Below are positions 38,680-48,444 of a DNA stretch of 64,000 bases, piece by piece (positions within the stretch are counted from its first letter, which is position 1; each line of letters opens with the position of its first letter). Both the position numbers and the translations under genes were made by a program. Below the pieces are notes generated by a model. That model ran no database searches. It worked only from the letters and a program-made list of their open reading frames with translations, and was not told where the DNA came from. This stretch comes from an uncultured Paracoccaceae bacterium (GTDB lineage: Bacteria; Pseudomonadota; Alphaproteobacteria; Rhodobacterales; Rhodobacteraceae): positions 372,001 to 436,000 of the forward strand of contig CANMMF010000002.1 of assembly GCA_947498985.1 (NCBI GenBank), in the 5' to 3' direction.

Positions 38680-40065
38680 CTACATCCTTTGAAACGCAGG
38701 CGAAATCAGCACCACGCCGATACCGTCCTGACGGGTTTCGGCCGCCGCGGCGGCAAACCGGATCGTGTCATTGGCGCGGGGCCCGAGCGCCGTTTCGACA
38801 AAGTCCCGCGGGTCGGGCAGGCCCTTGCGCAGCGGGCCCGGCACCGTCATCGCCCATTGCACCCGCGCGGCCATGCCCTGCGGGGTGATCCAGGCACTGT
38901 CGGCTTCCTGCAGACCGTCGGGGCCTTCGGGTTTTTGCCAGACATGCCCCATGAGCCGCAGCGGCGCATAAAGCCAGAGGTTCAGCGCCCGCGGATCGCG
39001 GCTCAGCAGGCGCTCCGGCGAGACCGCCAGCGCGCGGCACGCCGAGGTGACAAAATCGAACGGCTGCTTGACGTTCGGGCGCGTGGTCTCCCACGCGGCG
39101 GGGTGGTTCAGCAAGGCCGCATAAACCAGTGGCAAGTCGCCATCGCTGTCGCGCCAGGCGGCCTCCAGCGCGTCCACCAAAGCGGGTTCGGGCGTGTCGG
39201 AGACAAAATGCACCGCCAGCTTGCCCGCCATGTGCCGCGCCGTGGCGGGATGGCGCGCCAGATCGCGCAGCACGGCCTCGATATCGCGCAGACCGGGATT
39301 GTCGCCGCCATAGCTCTTGCCCAGAACCGTTTCGGCACCGGGCTCGGCCATCGGTTTGCGGAACTGCCGCCCGGTGTTGAAATTGATCGTGAGCCCGGTC
39401 AGCAGCTCGGCCAGTTCGCGCACATCGGTCTGGGTGTAGGGCCCGTCGACGCCCAGCGTGTGCAGCTCCAGCACCTCGCGCGCGAGGTTTTCGTTCATCC
39501 CGACCTTGCCGGGCCGGCGCTGCGCCATGACCGAATTCGGCCCCACCGACGTCTGCTGGTCGAGGTAATGCACCATCACCGGATGGGTCACCGCGGCGAT
39601 CAGCAGATCCTCGAACCGGCCGTTGAGATTGGGCCGGATCGCGCTTTCCATATAAGGCGAGGTGGCGCGGCGGATGACGCCGCGCTTGCCCGTCGCGGTG
39701 AAATGGTCGGCCCAGAAGAACTCCAGCCGTTCGCGCAGTGGTGTGGTCGATTTCACCCGCCGCGCGATATGGGCCGCCATCCAGCCCAGCGCGTCCTGAC
39801 GTGCGGCCTTGTTGAGAAGCTTGCTGTCCTTGCGCGCCGTGGCCGCCAGTTCGGTGCCGCGGTTCTTGCGGCGGATCTGCGACAGCTCCACCCGGCGCTG
39901 CATGCGCCCCAGAAAGGTGTCGAACCGCTCGATCGGGAAGGCGTCGGCCATGGCGTCGGGCTGCGCAAGACCGCGCAGCATCGCATCGACGCTCTCGGGT
40001 GGCGCGATGTCCGGAGACAGCCCACAGCCGAACCGCATGTCTGCGAGGATCGGATCGAAGCGCAT
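38680..40065 (-). CDS. DUF1800 family protein
   Basis: A 461-aa helical protein with DUF1800 hallmarks: LREFFWADHFT-type sequence near 110 (LEFFWADHFTATGKRG), NENLAREVLELHTLGVDG, and YTQTDVRELAELLTG. I see no clear signal peptide; export may be with its Tat-borne partner. Function unknown. ATG at 40065 is chosen over a TTG at 40077. The pair DUF1800-DUF1501 probably forms one complex, as the genes are almost always linked. Confidence 0.88.
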   Translation of the reverse strand: MRFDPILADMRFGCGLSPDIAPPESVDAMLRGLAQPDAMADAFPIERFDTFLGRMQRRVELSQIRRKNRGTELAATARKDSKLLNKAARQDALGWMAAHIARRVKSTTPLRERLEFFWADHFTATGKRGVIRRATSPYMESAIRPNLNGRFEDLLIAAVTHPVMVHYLDQQTSVGPNSVMAQRRPGKVGMNENLAREVLELHTLGVDGPYTQTDVRELAELLTGLTINFNTGRQFRKPMAEPGAETVLGKSYGGDNPGLRDIEAVLRDLARHPATARHMAGKLAVHFVSDTPEPALVDALEAAWRDSDGDLPLVYAALLNHPAAWETTRPNVKQPFDFVTSACRALAVSPERLLSRDPRALNLWLYAPLRLMGHVWQKPEGPDGLQEADSAWITPQGMAARVQWAMTVPGPLRKGLPDPRDFVETALGPRANDTIRFAAAAAETRQDGIGVVLISPAFQRM

Positions 40066-40255
40066 GTCGAACCCCAATAAAAACGCAACTCATCCAAAGG
40101 TAGGTGGTCTGCGGGCGTTTCGCCACTCCGTGATTGTCCGAAATCCCGGCACGGCGGCGGATTGCTGCCCGCAAGACGGCGGGAACCAACCGACCGCGCG
40201 TGCGTTGATCGCGGCAAACCCCAGGCACAACAGGCCCGTCATTCAGGAGAGAGCG

Positions 40256-40732
40256 ATGACCGATATCTACAGCGCCATCAAGGCAGACCACGACGAACAC
40301 CGCGACCTTCTGGCCCGGATCGCCGATACCAGCGGTGCATCCGAGGCGCGCAAGGAAGCCTGGAGCAGTTTTTACAACGACGTGAAAAGCCACGCGGCGG
40401 CAGAGGAAGAGACGTTTTATTCCAAGCTGATCTCGAAAACCTGGGGTCAGGACGCGGCGCGCCATTCGGTGCATGAGCACCAGCAGCTCGACGATCTGAT
40501 GGAAGAGCTGAACGACATGGACATGTCGAGCCCCGGCTGGCTGCAGAAGTTCAAGACGCTGGAGCACGAATACAACCACCACATGGATGAAGAAGAGAAC
40601 GAGGTCTTCACCCGCGCCCGCGAGGTCATTCCAGATGAAGAAATCAAGGGGTATGGCGAGCGGTTCGAGGCGCGCAAAAAAGAAGAGCGCGGGCTGATCG
40701 AGGAAAAGCGGGAAGACAGTCTGGAGGATTGA
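40256..40732 (+). CDS. Hemerythrin domain protein
   Basis: A 158-aa four-helix protein. Iron-ligand candidates are His in IKADHDEHRDLL, His/Glu in VKSHAAAEEETFY, His in HSVHEHQQLDDLM, and His/Asp-Glu in LEHEYNHHMDEEENEVF, matching the hemerythrin HHE pattern. A charged coiled tail (GYGERFEARKKEERG) follows. It may bind oxygen, NO or store iron. AGGAGAG precedes the ATG. It is divergent from the DUF1800 operon. Confidence 0.92.
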   Translation: MTDIYSAIKADHDEHRDLLARIADTSGASEARKEAWSSFYNDVKSHAAAEEETFYSKLISKTWGQDAARHSVHEHQQLDDLMEELNDMDMSSPGWLQKFKTLEHEYNHHMDEEENEVFTRAREVIPDEEIKGYGERFEARKKEERGLIEEKREDSLED

Positions 40733-40750
40733 CCGGGGTGATCGGGTTTC

Positions 40751-40822
40751 GGGCCGCCTGCGGCGGCCCGACCCGCCGGGGGCGCTGCCCCCGGACCCCC
40801 GAAGTATTTCTCAACCAGAGAA
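40751..40822. repeat. C/G-rich double hairpin repeat, copy 2
   Basis: GGGCCGCC-TGC-GGCGGCCC (40751-40769) and CCGGGGGC-GCT-GCCCCCGG (40776-40794) are two perfect 8-bp hairpins, followed by ACCCCCGAAGTATTTCTC. It lies 19 bp after the hemerythrin gene and before the converging DUF1993 gene, and resembles the inverted copy at 35671-35745. Confidence 0.7.
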
Positions 40823-40867
40823 GCAGGGGAGCGGGGGCGGCGGTTGCGCGCTGTCTCGGACGTTGTC

Positions 40868-41374
40868 TCAGAAGCGGAAGCCCTGCGGGTAGTCATGCAG
40901 CCCGTCAAAATCCGCCTTGCCGATCTCCAGCCCGCCCTGGCGCAGGATCGCAAATCCAATGGTCAGGTGAAAAAAGAAATTCGGCAGCGCAAAGAGCCGC
41001 AGATAGGCGGCGCCTTCCTGCTGCAGATCGGCAAATCCCGCGCGGTGGGCGATCCGGCGGGTTTCTGCGCCCTCGAAGGCCTGCGGTTTGAGATCCAGCA
41101 GCGCCTGGCGCGCGATGCCGATGCGTTTGCGCAGCCCCGGCACGTCCATGTCGAGCTGCGGGACGTCCGGCACCGGCTGACCGGCCAGCGGGCAGCAGGC
41201 GCGCAGGGCAAAGCCCGCGGCGCTTGCAAATTGCTGTGCGGCGCTGAACATGTCCGGCGCAAGCCTGCCTTGCAGCAGATCGGGATCTGCGGCGGCGCGC
41301 ATCACCAGCGCCCCGGCCCGGTCGAGATAGTGCAGGCAGACCGGCACGCTCTCGTCGTAAAGCGGGGGCGTCAT
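40868..41374 (-). CDS. DUF1993 domain protein
   Basis: A 168-aa helical protein of the DinB-like DUF1993 family: the start SVPVCLHYLDRAGALVMRAA, then LAPDMFSAAQQFASAAGFAL, and the end FLPNFFFHL-type block (LPNFFFHLTIGFAILRQGG). Function is unknown; the fold often binds a metal, although histidines are sparse here. It is followed on the same strand, 28 bp away, by aspS upstream, so it may be cotranscribed with aspS. Confidence 0.85.
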   Translation of the reverse strand: MTPPLYDESVPVCLHYLDRAGALVMRAAADPDLLQGRLAPDMFSAAQQFASAAGFALRACCPLAGQPVPDVPQLDMDVPGLRKRIGIARQALLDLKPQAFEGAETRRIAHRAGFADLQQEGAAYLRLFALPNFFFHLTIGFAILRQGGLEIGKADFDGLHDYPQGFRF

Positions 41375-41402
41375 CGGCAGGCGGCCTTTCCGCGCGCGGG
41401 GC

Positions 41403-43184
41403 TCACTCCTGCGGGATCACCCGCAGGCCGAGCTCCATCAGCTGGTCGGAGGTCGGATCGGACGGCGCGTTCATCATCAGATCCTCGGCGCGCTGGTTCA
41501 TCGGGAACATGATGACTTCGCGAATATTGGCGGTGTCGGCCAGCAGCATTACGATCCGGTCGATGCCCGCGGCACAGCCGCCATGGGGCGGCGCGCCGAA
41601 GCGGAAGGCATTGACCATGCCGCCAAAGCGCTTGCGCACCTCGTCCTCGCCGTAGCCTGCCAGTTCAAACGCCCTGAACATGATCTCGGGCCGGTGGTTC
41701 CGGATGGCGCCCGAGACCAGCTCATAGCCGTTGCAGGCCAGATCGTACTGATATCCCAGCACACCCAGCGGATCGCCCGAGAGCGCGTCCATCCCGCCTT
41801 GCGGCATGGAAAACGGGTTGTGGCTGAAATCGACCCGACCGCTTTCCTCGTCGGCCTCGTACATCGGGAAATCGACGATCCAGGCAAAGGCAAAGCGGTC
41901 CTCGTCGAGCAGCTTGAGCTCGCGTCCGATCTCGTCGCGGGCCCTGGCGGCGACACGCTCGAAGCTCGACGGTTTGCCGCCGAGGAAGAAGGCCGCGTCA
42001 CCCACGCCCAGACCCAGCTGCTGGCGGATCGCTTCGGTGCGCTCGGGGCCGATATTCTTGGCCAGCGGACCGGCGGCTTCCATGCCGTCGCCCTGATCAC
42101 GCCAGAAGATATAACCCATCCCGGGCAGGCCTTCCTTCTGGGCAAAGGCGTTCATCCGGTCGCAGAACTTGCGGCTGCCGCCGGTGGGCGCGGGGATGGC
42201 GCGGATCTCTGTCCCCTCCTGTTCCAGCAGCTTGGCGAAGATCGCAAAGCCGGAGCCGCGGAAATGTTCGGAGACGTCCTGCATCTCGATCGGGTTGCGC
42301 AGATCGGGCTTGTCACTGCCGTATTTCATCAGCGCGTCGGCATAGGGGATCTGCGGCCAGTCTTCGGGCGCGTCCACCTTGCGTCCGCCGCCGAACTCTT
42401 CGAAGACACCCGCGATCACCGGGGACACGGTGTCAAAGACATCCTGCTGCTCGACAAAGGACATCTCCATATCGAGCTGGTAGAAATCGGTAGGTGAGCG
42501 GTCGGCGCGCGGATCCTCGTCGCGAAAACACGGCGCGATCTGGAAATACTTGTCGAAGCCCGACACCATGATCAGCTGCTTGAACTGCTGGGGGGCCTGC
42601 GGCAGCGCGTAGAACTTGCCCGGATGCAGGCGCGACGGCACCAGGAAATCGCGCGCGCCTTCGGGCGAAGAGGCGGTGATCACCGGCGTCTGGTACTCGC
42701 GGAAGGCGCGGTCCCACATACGCTTGCGGATCGAGGCCACAACGTCGGAGCGCAGCACCATGTTGGCCTGCATCGCCTCGCGGCGCAGGTCGAGATAGCG
42801 ATAGCGCAGGCGGGTTTCCTCGGGGTATTCCTGATCGCCGAACACCATCAGGGGCAGCTCGTCGGCGGCGCCCAGCACTTCGATGTCGCGCACAAAGACC
42901 TCGATCTCGCCGGTGGGCAGCTTGGGGTTCACCAGGCTTTCGTCGCGCGCCTTTACGTTGCCATCGATGCGGATACACCATTCGGAACGCACCTTCTCGA
43001 CCTCGGCAAAGACCGGGCTGTCGGGATCGCAGAGCACCTGTGTCATGCCGTAATGGTCGCGCAGATCAATGAAGAGCACGCCGCCATGGTCGCGGATGCG
43101 GTGCACCCAACCGGCAAGGCGCACGGTGTCGCCAACATTGTCTTTGCGGAGATCGGCACAGGTGTGACTGCGATAGGCATGCAT
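41403..43184 (-). CDS. aspS: Aspartyl-tRNA synthetase
   Basis: A 593-aa class II synthetase. It begins [19 protein letters not shown] with an OB-fold anticodon-binding domain, then motif 2 [19 protein letters not shown], the bacterial GAD insertion domain (about 290-420), and motif 3 [18 protein letters not shown]. Length is normal. It may be the non-discriminating form (Asp-tRNA-Asn too); gatCAB is not in view. The ATG at 43184 is the start that matches family N-termini. Confidence 0.96.
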   Translation of the reverse strand: MHAYRSHTCADLRKDNVGDTVRLAGWVHRIRDHGGVLFIDLRDHYGMTQVLCDPDSPVFAEVEKVRSEWCIRIDGNVKARDESLVNPKLPTGEIEVFVRDIEVLGAADELPLMVFGDQEYPEETRLRYRYLDLRREAMQANMVLRSDVVASIRKRMWDRAFREYQTPVITASSPEGARDFLVPSRLHPGKFYALPQAPQQFKQLIMVSGFDKYFQIAPCFRDEDPRADRSPTDFYQLDMEMSFVEQQDVFDTVSPVIAGVFEEFGGGRKVDAPEDWPQIPYADALMKYGSDKPDLRNPIEMQDVSEHFRGSGFAIFAKLLEQEGTEIRAIPAPTGGSRKFCDRMNAFAQKEGLPGMGYIFWRDQGDGMEAAGPLAKNIGPERTEAIRQQLGLGVGDAAFFLGGKPSSFERVAARARDEIGRELKLLDEDRFAFAWIVDFPMYEADEESGRVDFSHNPFSMPQGGMDALSGDPLGVLGYQYDLACNGYELVSGAIRNHRPEIMFRAFELAGYGEDEVRKRFGGMVNAFRFGAPPHGGCAAGIDRIVMLLADTANIREVIMFPMNQRAEDLMMNAPSDPTSDQLMELGLRVIPQE

Positions 43185-43400
43185 GAGGAACGACCCTTCG
43201 GGGAAGCGGAAACTTGAGCGCCGATACACCGGTCCGGGGCGTGGAAGTCAAGGGAAGCGCGCGCGATAAGCCGAGAATAGTCCGGATTATGCCGCGCGGG
43301 CGTCATGGTGGCCGGACAGGTCCGGCCTGCGACGGCGTGCCGGGGCTGGTGCGGGATGCGAGGCGCGCGCGCGTCGCAAGATCGGCGCGGGGGGGTTCCG

Positions 43401-43419
43401 CGGCCCCGCGCCGGGGCCG
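43401..43419 (-). terminator. Strong hairpin just past the HAD-like gene
   Basis: CGGCCCCG (43401-43408), CGC, CGGGGCCG (43412-43419): a perfect 8-bp stem starting four bases after the stop codon of the leftward HAD-like gene. A T-run is missing. The remaining gap to aspS (to 43185) shows no gene. Confidence 0.55.
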
Positions 43420-43422
43420 AGA

Positions 43423-44100
43423 TCAGGCCACGCGGCCCATATCCGTGTTGAGGATGTCCGCGCCCAGCGTGTCGACCACCGCCAGTGTGCCGGGGAAGTC
43501 GCGGCCGCGCGCCTCTTCGCCCGGAAAGCCCAGCGTCGGGATGCCCGCGGCGATGGCGGCCGCCGCACTTTCCGGCGTATCCTCGATGGCCAACACCCGG
43601 TCCGGCGCAAGCTCCAGCTCGGTCAGCGCGTGCTGGTAGATCGCGGGATCCGGCTTGCCGCGGCGCACCATCGCGCCATTGGTGACCAGATCGAACAGCG
43701 CGCGCGGCAGATGCTGGTCAAGACCGTTGAGGATAAGCTCCACGGTGTCCGCGCCGGTCGAGGTCACAAAGGCCCGTTTGATGCCATGCGCCCGTGCCGC
43801 CTCCAGAAGCTCGACCACGCCGGGCCTTGGCAGCACGCCCAGCTCTTCGACGCTGCGGCGGAAATGCTTGACCTTGAGACCGTGCACATGCGCGGCATCC
43901 ACCTCTTCGCCACGCGCCTCGGCATAGCGCGCGATCCGCGCCTTGCCGCCGGGCTTCAGCAGCATCTTCCGGTAGTCGGGCTTCATCCATTTCCAGTTCA
44001 GCCCCGCCTCTTCGAAGGCCGCGTTGAACGAAAGGCGCTGGATTTCGGATGTCTCGGTCAGGGTGCCGATGGCCCCCAGGAAAATGGCGGCAGGTGTCAT
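43423..44100 (-). CDS. HAD superfamily protein lacking the catalytic aspartates
   Basis: A 225-aa protein with HAD subfamily IA architecture (CbbY/beta-phosphoglucomutase-like): cap domain 15-85, motif II in AFVTSTGAD, motif III lysine in RRGKPDPAIYQ, and motif IV LAIEDTPESAAAA. Motif I, normally DxDGTL, reads FLGAIGTLTET, so both nucleophile and acid/base aspartates are replaced (Gly and Ile). Phosphohydrolase activity is therefore unlikely. I recall similar G-x-I forms in other Rhodobacterales, which would make it a conserved pseudo-enzyme. It diverges from carB. Confidence 0.85.
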   Translation of the reverse strand: MTPAAIFLGAIGTLTETSEIQRLSFNAAFEEAGLNWKWMKPDYRKMLLKPGGKARIARYAEARGEEVDAAHVHGLKVKHFRRSVEELGVLPRPGVVELLEAARAHGIKRAFVTSTGADTVELILNGLDQHLPRALFDLVTNGAMVRRGKPDPAIYQHALTELELAPDRVLAIEDTPESAAAAIAAGIPTLGFPGEEARGRDFPGTLAVVDTLGADILNTDMGRVA

Positions 44101-44334
44101 GGCGTGCTCTCCGGCAAAGGTGGGTTCCGGAGGCAACGCCGCGACCCCGGGAAAGTTCACCCGCAGCGCGATTATTTTCATCCGCTCCCGGTGCGGGACC
44201 GCAATCGGGCGAAAGCGGCGTCGCTGCACGCCTTAAGGCCTTGAACGTCACCCGCGCATCTCTATAACCCGCAACAATTTGCGACGCGGTGTCTGCCGCG
44301 CCCGCTCCTGCTCTGCCGAGGTGAAGGACACCCC

Positions 44335-47300
44335 ATGCCCAAGCGTTCCGATATCAACTCCATCATGATCATCGGCGCCGGGCCCATCATCATCGGGCAG
44401 GCCTGCGAGTTCGACTATTCCGGGGCCCAGGCCTGCAAGGCACTGCGCGAGGAAGGCTACCGGGTGATCCTGGTGAACTCCAACCCGGCCACGATCATGA
44501 CCGATCCGGAGCTGGCCGACGCCACCTATATCGAGCCGATCACACCGGACGTGGTGGCGCGCATCATCGAACAGGAGCGCCCGGATGCCCTGCTGCCGAC
44601 AATGGGCGGGCAGACCGGGCTGAACACCTCGCTGGCGCTCGAGGAAATGGGCGTGCTGGAGAAATTCGGCGTCGAGATGATCGGCGCCAAGCGCGACGCC
44701 ATCGAGATGGCCGAGGACCGCAAGCTTTTTCGCGAGGCGATGGACCGGATCGGGCTGGAGAACCCCAAAGCCACCATCGTGACTGCGCCGAAGCTCGCCA
44801 AGGGCTTCGATCTGGAGGCAGGTGTGGCCGAGGCGCTCGAGGCGCTGGAGGAGATCGGGCTGCCGGCGATCATCCGCCCGGCCTTTACCCTTGGCGGTAC
44901 CGGCGGCGGCGTGGCCTATAACCGCGAGGATTACATCCATTTCTGCCGCTCGGGCATGGATGCCTCACCGGTGGGCCAGATCCTCGTGGACGAGAGCCTG
45001 CTCGGCTGGAAAGAGTTCGAGATGGAGGTTGTGCGCGACCGCGCCGACAACGCGATCATCGTCTGCGCCATCGAGAACGTCGACCCGATGGGGGTTCATA
45101 CCGGCGATTCGATCACCGTCGCGCCCGCGCTCACCCTCACCGACAAGGAATACCAGATCATGCGCAACGGCTCGATTGCCGTGCTGCGCGAGATCGGGGT
45201 GGAGACCGGCGGGTCGAATGTGCAATGGGCGGTGAACCCCGACAACGGCCGCATGGTGGTGATCGAGATGAACCCGCGGGTGTCGCGGTCGTCGGCCCTG
45301 GCTTCCAAGGCCACCGGCTTTCCCATCGCCAAGATCGCCGCCAAGCTTGCAGTGGGCTACACGCTCGATGAGCTCGACAACGACATCACCAAGGTCACAC
45401 CGGCCAGCTTCGAGCCGACCATCGACTATGTCGTGACCAAGATCCCGAAATTCGCCTTCGAGAAATTCCCGGGCTCCGAGCCGCACCTGACCACGGCGAT
45501 GAAATCGGTGGGTGAGGCGATGGCCATCGGCCGCACCATCCACGAGTCGCTGCAAAAGGCGCTGGCCTCGATGGAATCGGGCCTGACCGGCTTCGACGAG
45601 GTCGAGATCCCCGGCGCGCCGGAGAAATCTGCGGTGATCAAGGCCATTGGCCAGCAGACCCCGGACCGCATGCGCACCATCGCGCAGGCGATGCGCGAGG
45701 GTCTCGGCGATGACGAAATCCACGGGGTGACCATGTTCGACCCGTGGTTCCTCGCGCGCATCCGCGAGATCGTGGAGGCCGAAGACCGTGTGAAGACCGA
45801 AGGGCTTCCGAGCGATGAGGCAGGGCTGCGCGCGCTCAAGATGATGGGCTTCACCGACGCCCGGCTCGCCATCCTGACCGGTCTGACCGAAACCGCCATC
45901 CGCACCACGCGCCAAAACGCGGGCGTGACCGCCGTCTTCAAGCGCATCGACACCTGTGCCGCCGAATTCGAGGCCCAGACCCCCTACATGTATTCCACCT
46001 ACGAGGCCCCGATGATGGGTGAGGTGGAATGCGAGGCCCGGCCCACCGACCGCCAGAAAGTCGTCATCCTCGGCGGCGGCCCCAACCGGATCGGGCAGGG
46101 AATCGAGTTCGACTATTGCTGCTGTCACGCCTGTTTCGCGCTGACCGATACCGGCTACGAGACCATCATGGTCAACTGCAACCCCGAGACCGTCTCCACC
46201 GATTACGACACCTCCGACCGGCTCTATTTCGAGCCGCTCACCTTCGAGCACGTGATGGAGATCCTGCGCGTCGAGCAGGAAAACGGAACGCTGCACGGTG
46301 TCATCGTGCAGTTCGGCGGTCAGACGCCGCTCAAGCTCGCCAATGCGCTGGAGGAGGCGGGCATCCCGATCCTCGGCACCACGCCAGACGCCATCGATCT
46401 GGCCGAAGACCGTGAGCGGTTTCAGGCGCTCGTCAACAGCCTTGGTCTCAAGCAGCCCAAGAACGGCATCGCCGCCACCGACGATCAGGCGCTCGCCATC
46501 GCCGAAGAGATCGGCTTTCCGCTGGTGATCCGCCCATCTTACGTGCTGGGTGGCCGCGCGATGGAGATCGTGCGCGACATGGACCAGTTGCGCCGCTATA
46601 TCTCCGAGGCCGTGGTGGTCTCGGGCGCGAGCCCGGTGCTGCTCGATTCATACCTTTCCGGCGCCGTCGAACTCGATGTCGACGCGCTCTGCGACGGCAG
46701 CGACGTGCATGTGGCGGGCATCATGCAGCATATCGAAGAAGCCGGCGTGCATTCGGGCGACAGCGCTTGCTCGCTGCCGCCCTATTCGCTCTCCGCCGAC
46801 ACGCTGACCGAGATCAAGCGCCAGACCGAGGCGCTGGCCCGCGCGCTCGGTGTCGTCGGACTGATGAATGTGCAGTTCGCCGTCAAATCGGGCGAGATCT
46901 ACCTCATCGAGGTCAACCCCCGCGCCTCGCGCACGGTGCCGTTTGTCGCCAAGGCCACCGATAGCGCCATCGCCTCCATCGCCGCGCGCATCATGGCAGG
47001 CGAAAAGCTCTCGGCCTTCCCGATGCGCCCGCCCTACCCCGAAAACGCCGATTACGACACGGTCCTGCCACTGGCCGATCCGATGACGCTGGCCGATCCG
47101 ATGATGCCGTGGTTCTCTGTCAAGGAGGCGGTGCTGCCCTTCGCCCGCTTCCCCGGCGTCGACACGATCCTGGGCCCGGAGATGCGCTCCACCGGAGAGG
47201 TCATGGGCTGGGACCGCTCTTTCCCCCGCGCCTTCCTCAAGGCCCAGCTGGGCGCGGGCACCGAACTGCCCTCCGAAGGCGCGGTCTTCTTCTCGATCAA

Positions 47301-47664
47301 GGATGACGACAAGACCCCCGAACTGGTCGAAACCGCGCAGATCCTCGTTGATCTGGGCTTCTCGATCATCGCCACACAAGGCACGGCGGCCTTCCTCGAA
47401 GGCCACGACATCGCATGCGAAGTGGTGAAGAAGGTCTACGAAGGCCGCCCGAACGTCACCGACCTGATGAAGGACGGCGGCATCCAGCTTGTGATGAACA
47501 CCACCGAAGGCGCCGCGGCCGTCGAGGATTCCCGGTCGATCCGGTCCATCGCTCTTTATGACAAGATCCCCTATTTCACGACCGCGGCCGGGGCGCACGC
47601 CGCGGCGCTGGCCATGAAGGCGCGGGAAGAGGGGGAACTGGTGGTAAAGAGCTTGCAGGGGTGA
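44335..47664 (+). CDS. carB: Carbamoyl-phosphate synthase large subunit
   Basis: The 1109-aa subunit makes carbamoyl phosphate from bicarbonate, ammonia and 2 ATP for arginine and pyrimidine synthesis. Two homologous ATP-grasp halves are visible: the N-terminal one starting [20 protein letters not shown], with [12 protein letters not shown], and the second starting [20 protein letters not shown], with [14 protein letters not shown]. An allosteric MGS-like domain ends the protein. carA is not in the window. The length (~40 more than E. coli) is normal for alphaproteobacteria. Confidence 0.97.
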   Translation: MPKRSDINSIMIIGAGPIIIGQACEFDYSGAQACKALREEGYRVILVNSNPATIMTDPELADATYIEPITPDVVARIIEQERPDALLPTMGGQTGLNTSLALEEMGVLEKFGVEMIGAKRDAIEMAEDRKLFREAMDRIGLENPKATIVTAPKLAKGFDLEAGVAEALEALEEIGLPAIIRPAFTLGGTGGGVAYNREDYIHFCRSGMDASPVGQILVDESLLGWKEFEMEVVRDRADNAIIVCAIENVDPMGVHTGDSITVAPALTLTDKEYQIMRNGSIAVLREIGVETGGSNVQWAVNPDNGRMVVIEMNPRVSRSSALASKATGFPIAKIAAKLAVGYTLDELDNDITKVTPASFEPTIDYVVTKIPKFAFEKFPGSEPHLTTAMKSVGEAMAIGRTIHESLQKALASMESGLTGFDEVEIPGAPEKSAVIKAIGQQTPDRMRTIAQAMREGLGDDEIHGVTMFDPWFLARIREIVEAEDRVKTEGLPSDEAGLRALKMMGFTDARLAILTGLTETAIRTTRQNAGVTAVFKRIDTCAAEFEAQTPYMYSTYEAPMMGEVECEARPTDRQKVVILGGGPNRIGQGIEFDYCCCHACFALTDTGYETIMVNCNPETVSTDYDTSDRLYFEPLTFEHVMEILRVEQENGTLHGVIVQFGGQTPLKLANALEEAGIPILGTTPDAIDLAEDRERFQALVNSLGLKQPKNGIAATDDQALAIAEEIGFPLVIRPSYVLGGRAMEIVRDMDQLRRYISEAVVVSGASPVLLDSYLSGAVELDVDALCDGSDVHVAGIMQHIEEAGVHSGDSACSLPPYSLSADTLTEIKRQTEALARALGVVGLMNVQFAVKSGEIYLIEVNPRASRTVPFVAKATDSAIASIAARIMAGEKLSAFPMRPPYPENADYDTVLPLADPMTLADPMMPWFSVKEAVLPFARFPGVDTILGPEMRSTGEVMGWDRSFPRAFLKAQLGAGTELPSEGAVFFSIKDDDKTPELVETAQILVDLGFSIIATQGTAAFLEGHDIACEVVKKVYEGRPNVTDLMKDGGIQLVMNTTEGAAAVEDSRSIRSIALYDKIPYFTTAAGAHAAALAMKAREEGELVVKSLQG

Positions 47665-47684
47665 GTCGTTTCGTAATTCGCCGA

Positions 47685-47725
47685 GTCAACAGTTATCCAC
47701 AGATTTATCCAACTTTTCTGTTGAC
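47685..47725. repeat. Inverted repeat enclosing a DnaA-box-like sequence
   Basis: GTCAACAG (47685-47692) and CTGTTGAC (47718-47725) are perfect 8-bp arms. Between them lie TTATCCACA (47693-47701), an exact match to the classic DnaA box TTATNCACA, and the related TTATCCAAC (47705-47713). It begins 21 bp after the carB stop. Confidence 0.6.
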
Positions 47726-47759
47726 GAGAGTCCAACAATTGCGTATTCCTACCGTCAAA

Positions 47760-47794
47760 CCACTATATCAGCCGTGGCTGCAGATATATTGTGG
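47760..47794 (+). repeat. Imperfect long hairpin
   Basis: CCAC-TATATC-AGCC, GT, GGCT-GCA-GATATA-TT-GTGG: fourteen pairs with two small bulges on the 3' side. It would sit at the 5' end of an RNA started from the candidate promoter at 47721-47749. It may be a leader structure or small-RNA stem. Confidence 0.5.
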
Positions 47795-47849
47795 GTTCCC
47801 CTTGACATCAGCGCTTTGTAGTGCGAGAGCTAATGTATTGACATTCGTG

Positions 47850-47890
47850 AAAAAGAATTGCCCTGCCTGAGTGGCGACTCTGGCAGGGCA
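47850..47890 (-). terminator. Hairpin with T-run, leftward orientation
   Basis: TGCCCTGCC (47859-47867) and GGCAGGGCA (47882-47890) form a perfect 9-bp stem with a 14-base loop. On the minus strand it is followed by ATTCTTTTT, so it is a good intrinsic terminator for leftward transcription, although no leftward gene is evident here. Confidence 0.65.
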
Positions 47891-48033
47891 GTCTACGAAA
47901 CCGCGACAGCCTAAGGCCGTGCGGAAAGCTCAGTAGCACTTGCGTTGGATCACAACGTCAGCGAGTAAGTCAAGCGGCCTTCTTGTGACAACCCGTCGCA
48001 CTGAGTGCGTCGGGGAAATAGAAGGAATTCGCT

Positions 48034-48240
48034 GTGGCGAAATATTTCGTAAACGACAACGCGCAGGCCAATGGTGACCACGAAGTACACCGAGAAGGTT
48101 GCTCGTGGATGCCTGCGGCGCACAACCGAACATATCTGGGTGACTTCAATTCTTGTGCTCCCGCAGTACAAGAGGCGAGAAAACACTATGCCCAGACGAA
48201 CGGTTGCTTCTATTGCTCCAACGCTTGCCACACAGGGTGA
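48034..48240 (+). CDS. Small Cys/His-rich protein, putative metal-binding
   Basis: A 68-aa protein, starting with GTG 6 bases after GAAGGAA. It has five cysteines (C23, C41, C58, C61, C65) and histidines H16, H19 and H66; H19-x3-C23 with C58-x2-C61 near the C-terminus recalls the Ada-type zinc module, and FYCSNACH ends the protein. The sequence NDNAQANGDHEVHREGCSW resembles small uncharacterised proteins I recall from many bacteria. Its base composition is lower in GC than the neighbours, suggesting transfer. Stop lies seven bases before the next small gene. Function unknown. Confidence 0.75.
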   Translation: MAKYFVNDNAQANGDHEVHREGCSWMPAAHNRTYLGDFNSCAPAVQEARKHYAQTNGCFYCSNACHTG

Positions 48241-48246
48241 ATGTAC

Positions 48247-48420
48247 ATGGCGACAAACCCACCGACCGGTGACGGCAAGCGCAATGGCGCTGTCCGTGGC
48301 AGATCGCAAACTCAAGCACCAAACGGCAATTGGGTGAAGCGTGACACGAGTACGGGGCGTTTTATGGATCAGAAAACATCCAGCAAGACGCCATTCAAGG
48401 GCGTCCGCAAAGAGAAGTGA
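48247..48420 (+). CDS. Small basic protein, partner of the Cys/His-rich gene
   Basis: A 57-aa lysine/arginine-rich protein: MATNPPTGDGKRNGAVRGRS at the N-terminus, GNWVKRDTSTGRFMD in the middle, and TPFKGVRKEK at the end. The ATG at 48247 has AGGG about nine bases upstream; an ATG at 48241 would be too close to it. I recall similar proteins with the same end (PFKGVRKEK) in unrelated bacteria, so it is a real family rather than a chance frame. It is likely disordered and may bind nucleic acid; no function is known. A hairpin follows. Confidence 0.72.
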   Translation: MATNPPTGDGKRNGAVRGRSQTQAPNGNWVKRDTSTGRFMDQKTSSKTPFKGVRKEK

Positions 48421-48424
48421 CTTC

Positions 48425-48444
48425 GGAGAGCGGAAACGCTCTCC
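48425..48444 (+). terminator. Terminator-like hairpin after the small-gene pair
   Basis: GGAGAGCG, loop GAAA, CGCTCTCC: a perfect 8-bp stem capped by a stable GNRA tetraloop, starting four bases after the stop codon of the 57-aa gene. There is no clear T-run. Confidence 0.65.

Larger units (their letters stand above)
47665..48033. other. A+T-richer gene-free segment with hairpins, 3' of carB
   Basis: This 369-bp stretch differs from its surroundings: the 60 bases 47701-47760 contain only 24 G/C by hand count. It has an inverted repeat around a DnaA-box-like sequence (47685-47725), a long hairpin (47760-47794) and another with a T-run on the minus strand (47850-47890). A weak sigma-70 candidate is TTGACG (47721-47726), 17 bp, TATTCC (47744-47749), which would start an RNA at the second hairpin. 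Reading frames here look non-coding. Confidence 0.5.

Noticed and set aside
37414-40080. An 888-codon open frame on the plus strand opposite the DUF1501/DUF1800 genes
   Set aside because: It is antisense to two recognisable genes and has the Arg/Gln/Gly/His-rich look of a shadow frame in high-GC DNA. No motif or ribosome site supports it.
47685-47725. A chromosomal origin of replication
   Set aside because: Only one perfect and one poor DnaA box occur, with no A/T-rich unwinding region of origin size and no dnaA, parAB or repABC nearby.
47950-48315. A 121-codon minus-strand frame over the small-gene pair
   Set aside because: It lacks a ribosome site and overlaps two plus-strand genes with good sites and family-like sequences. 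The leftward terminator at 47850-47890 made me consider it, but the protein has no recognisable features.
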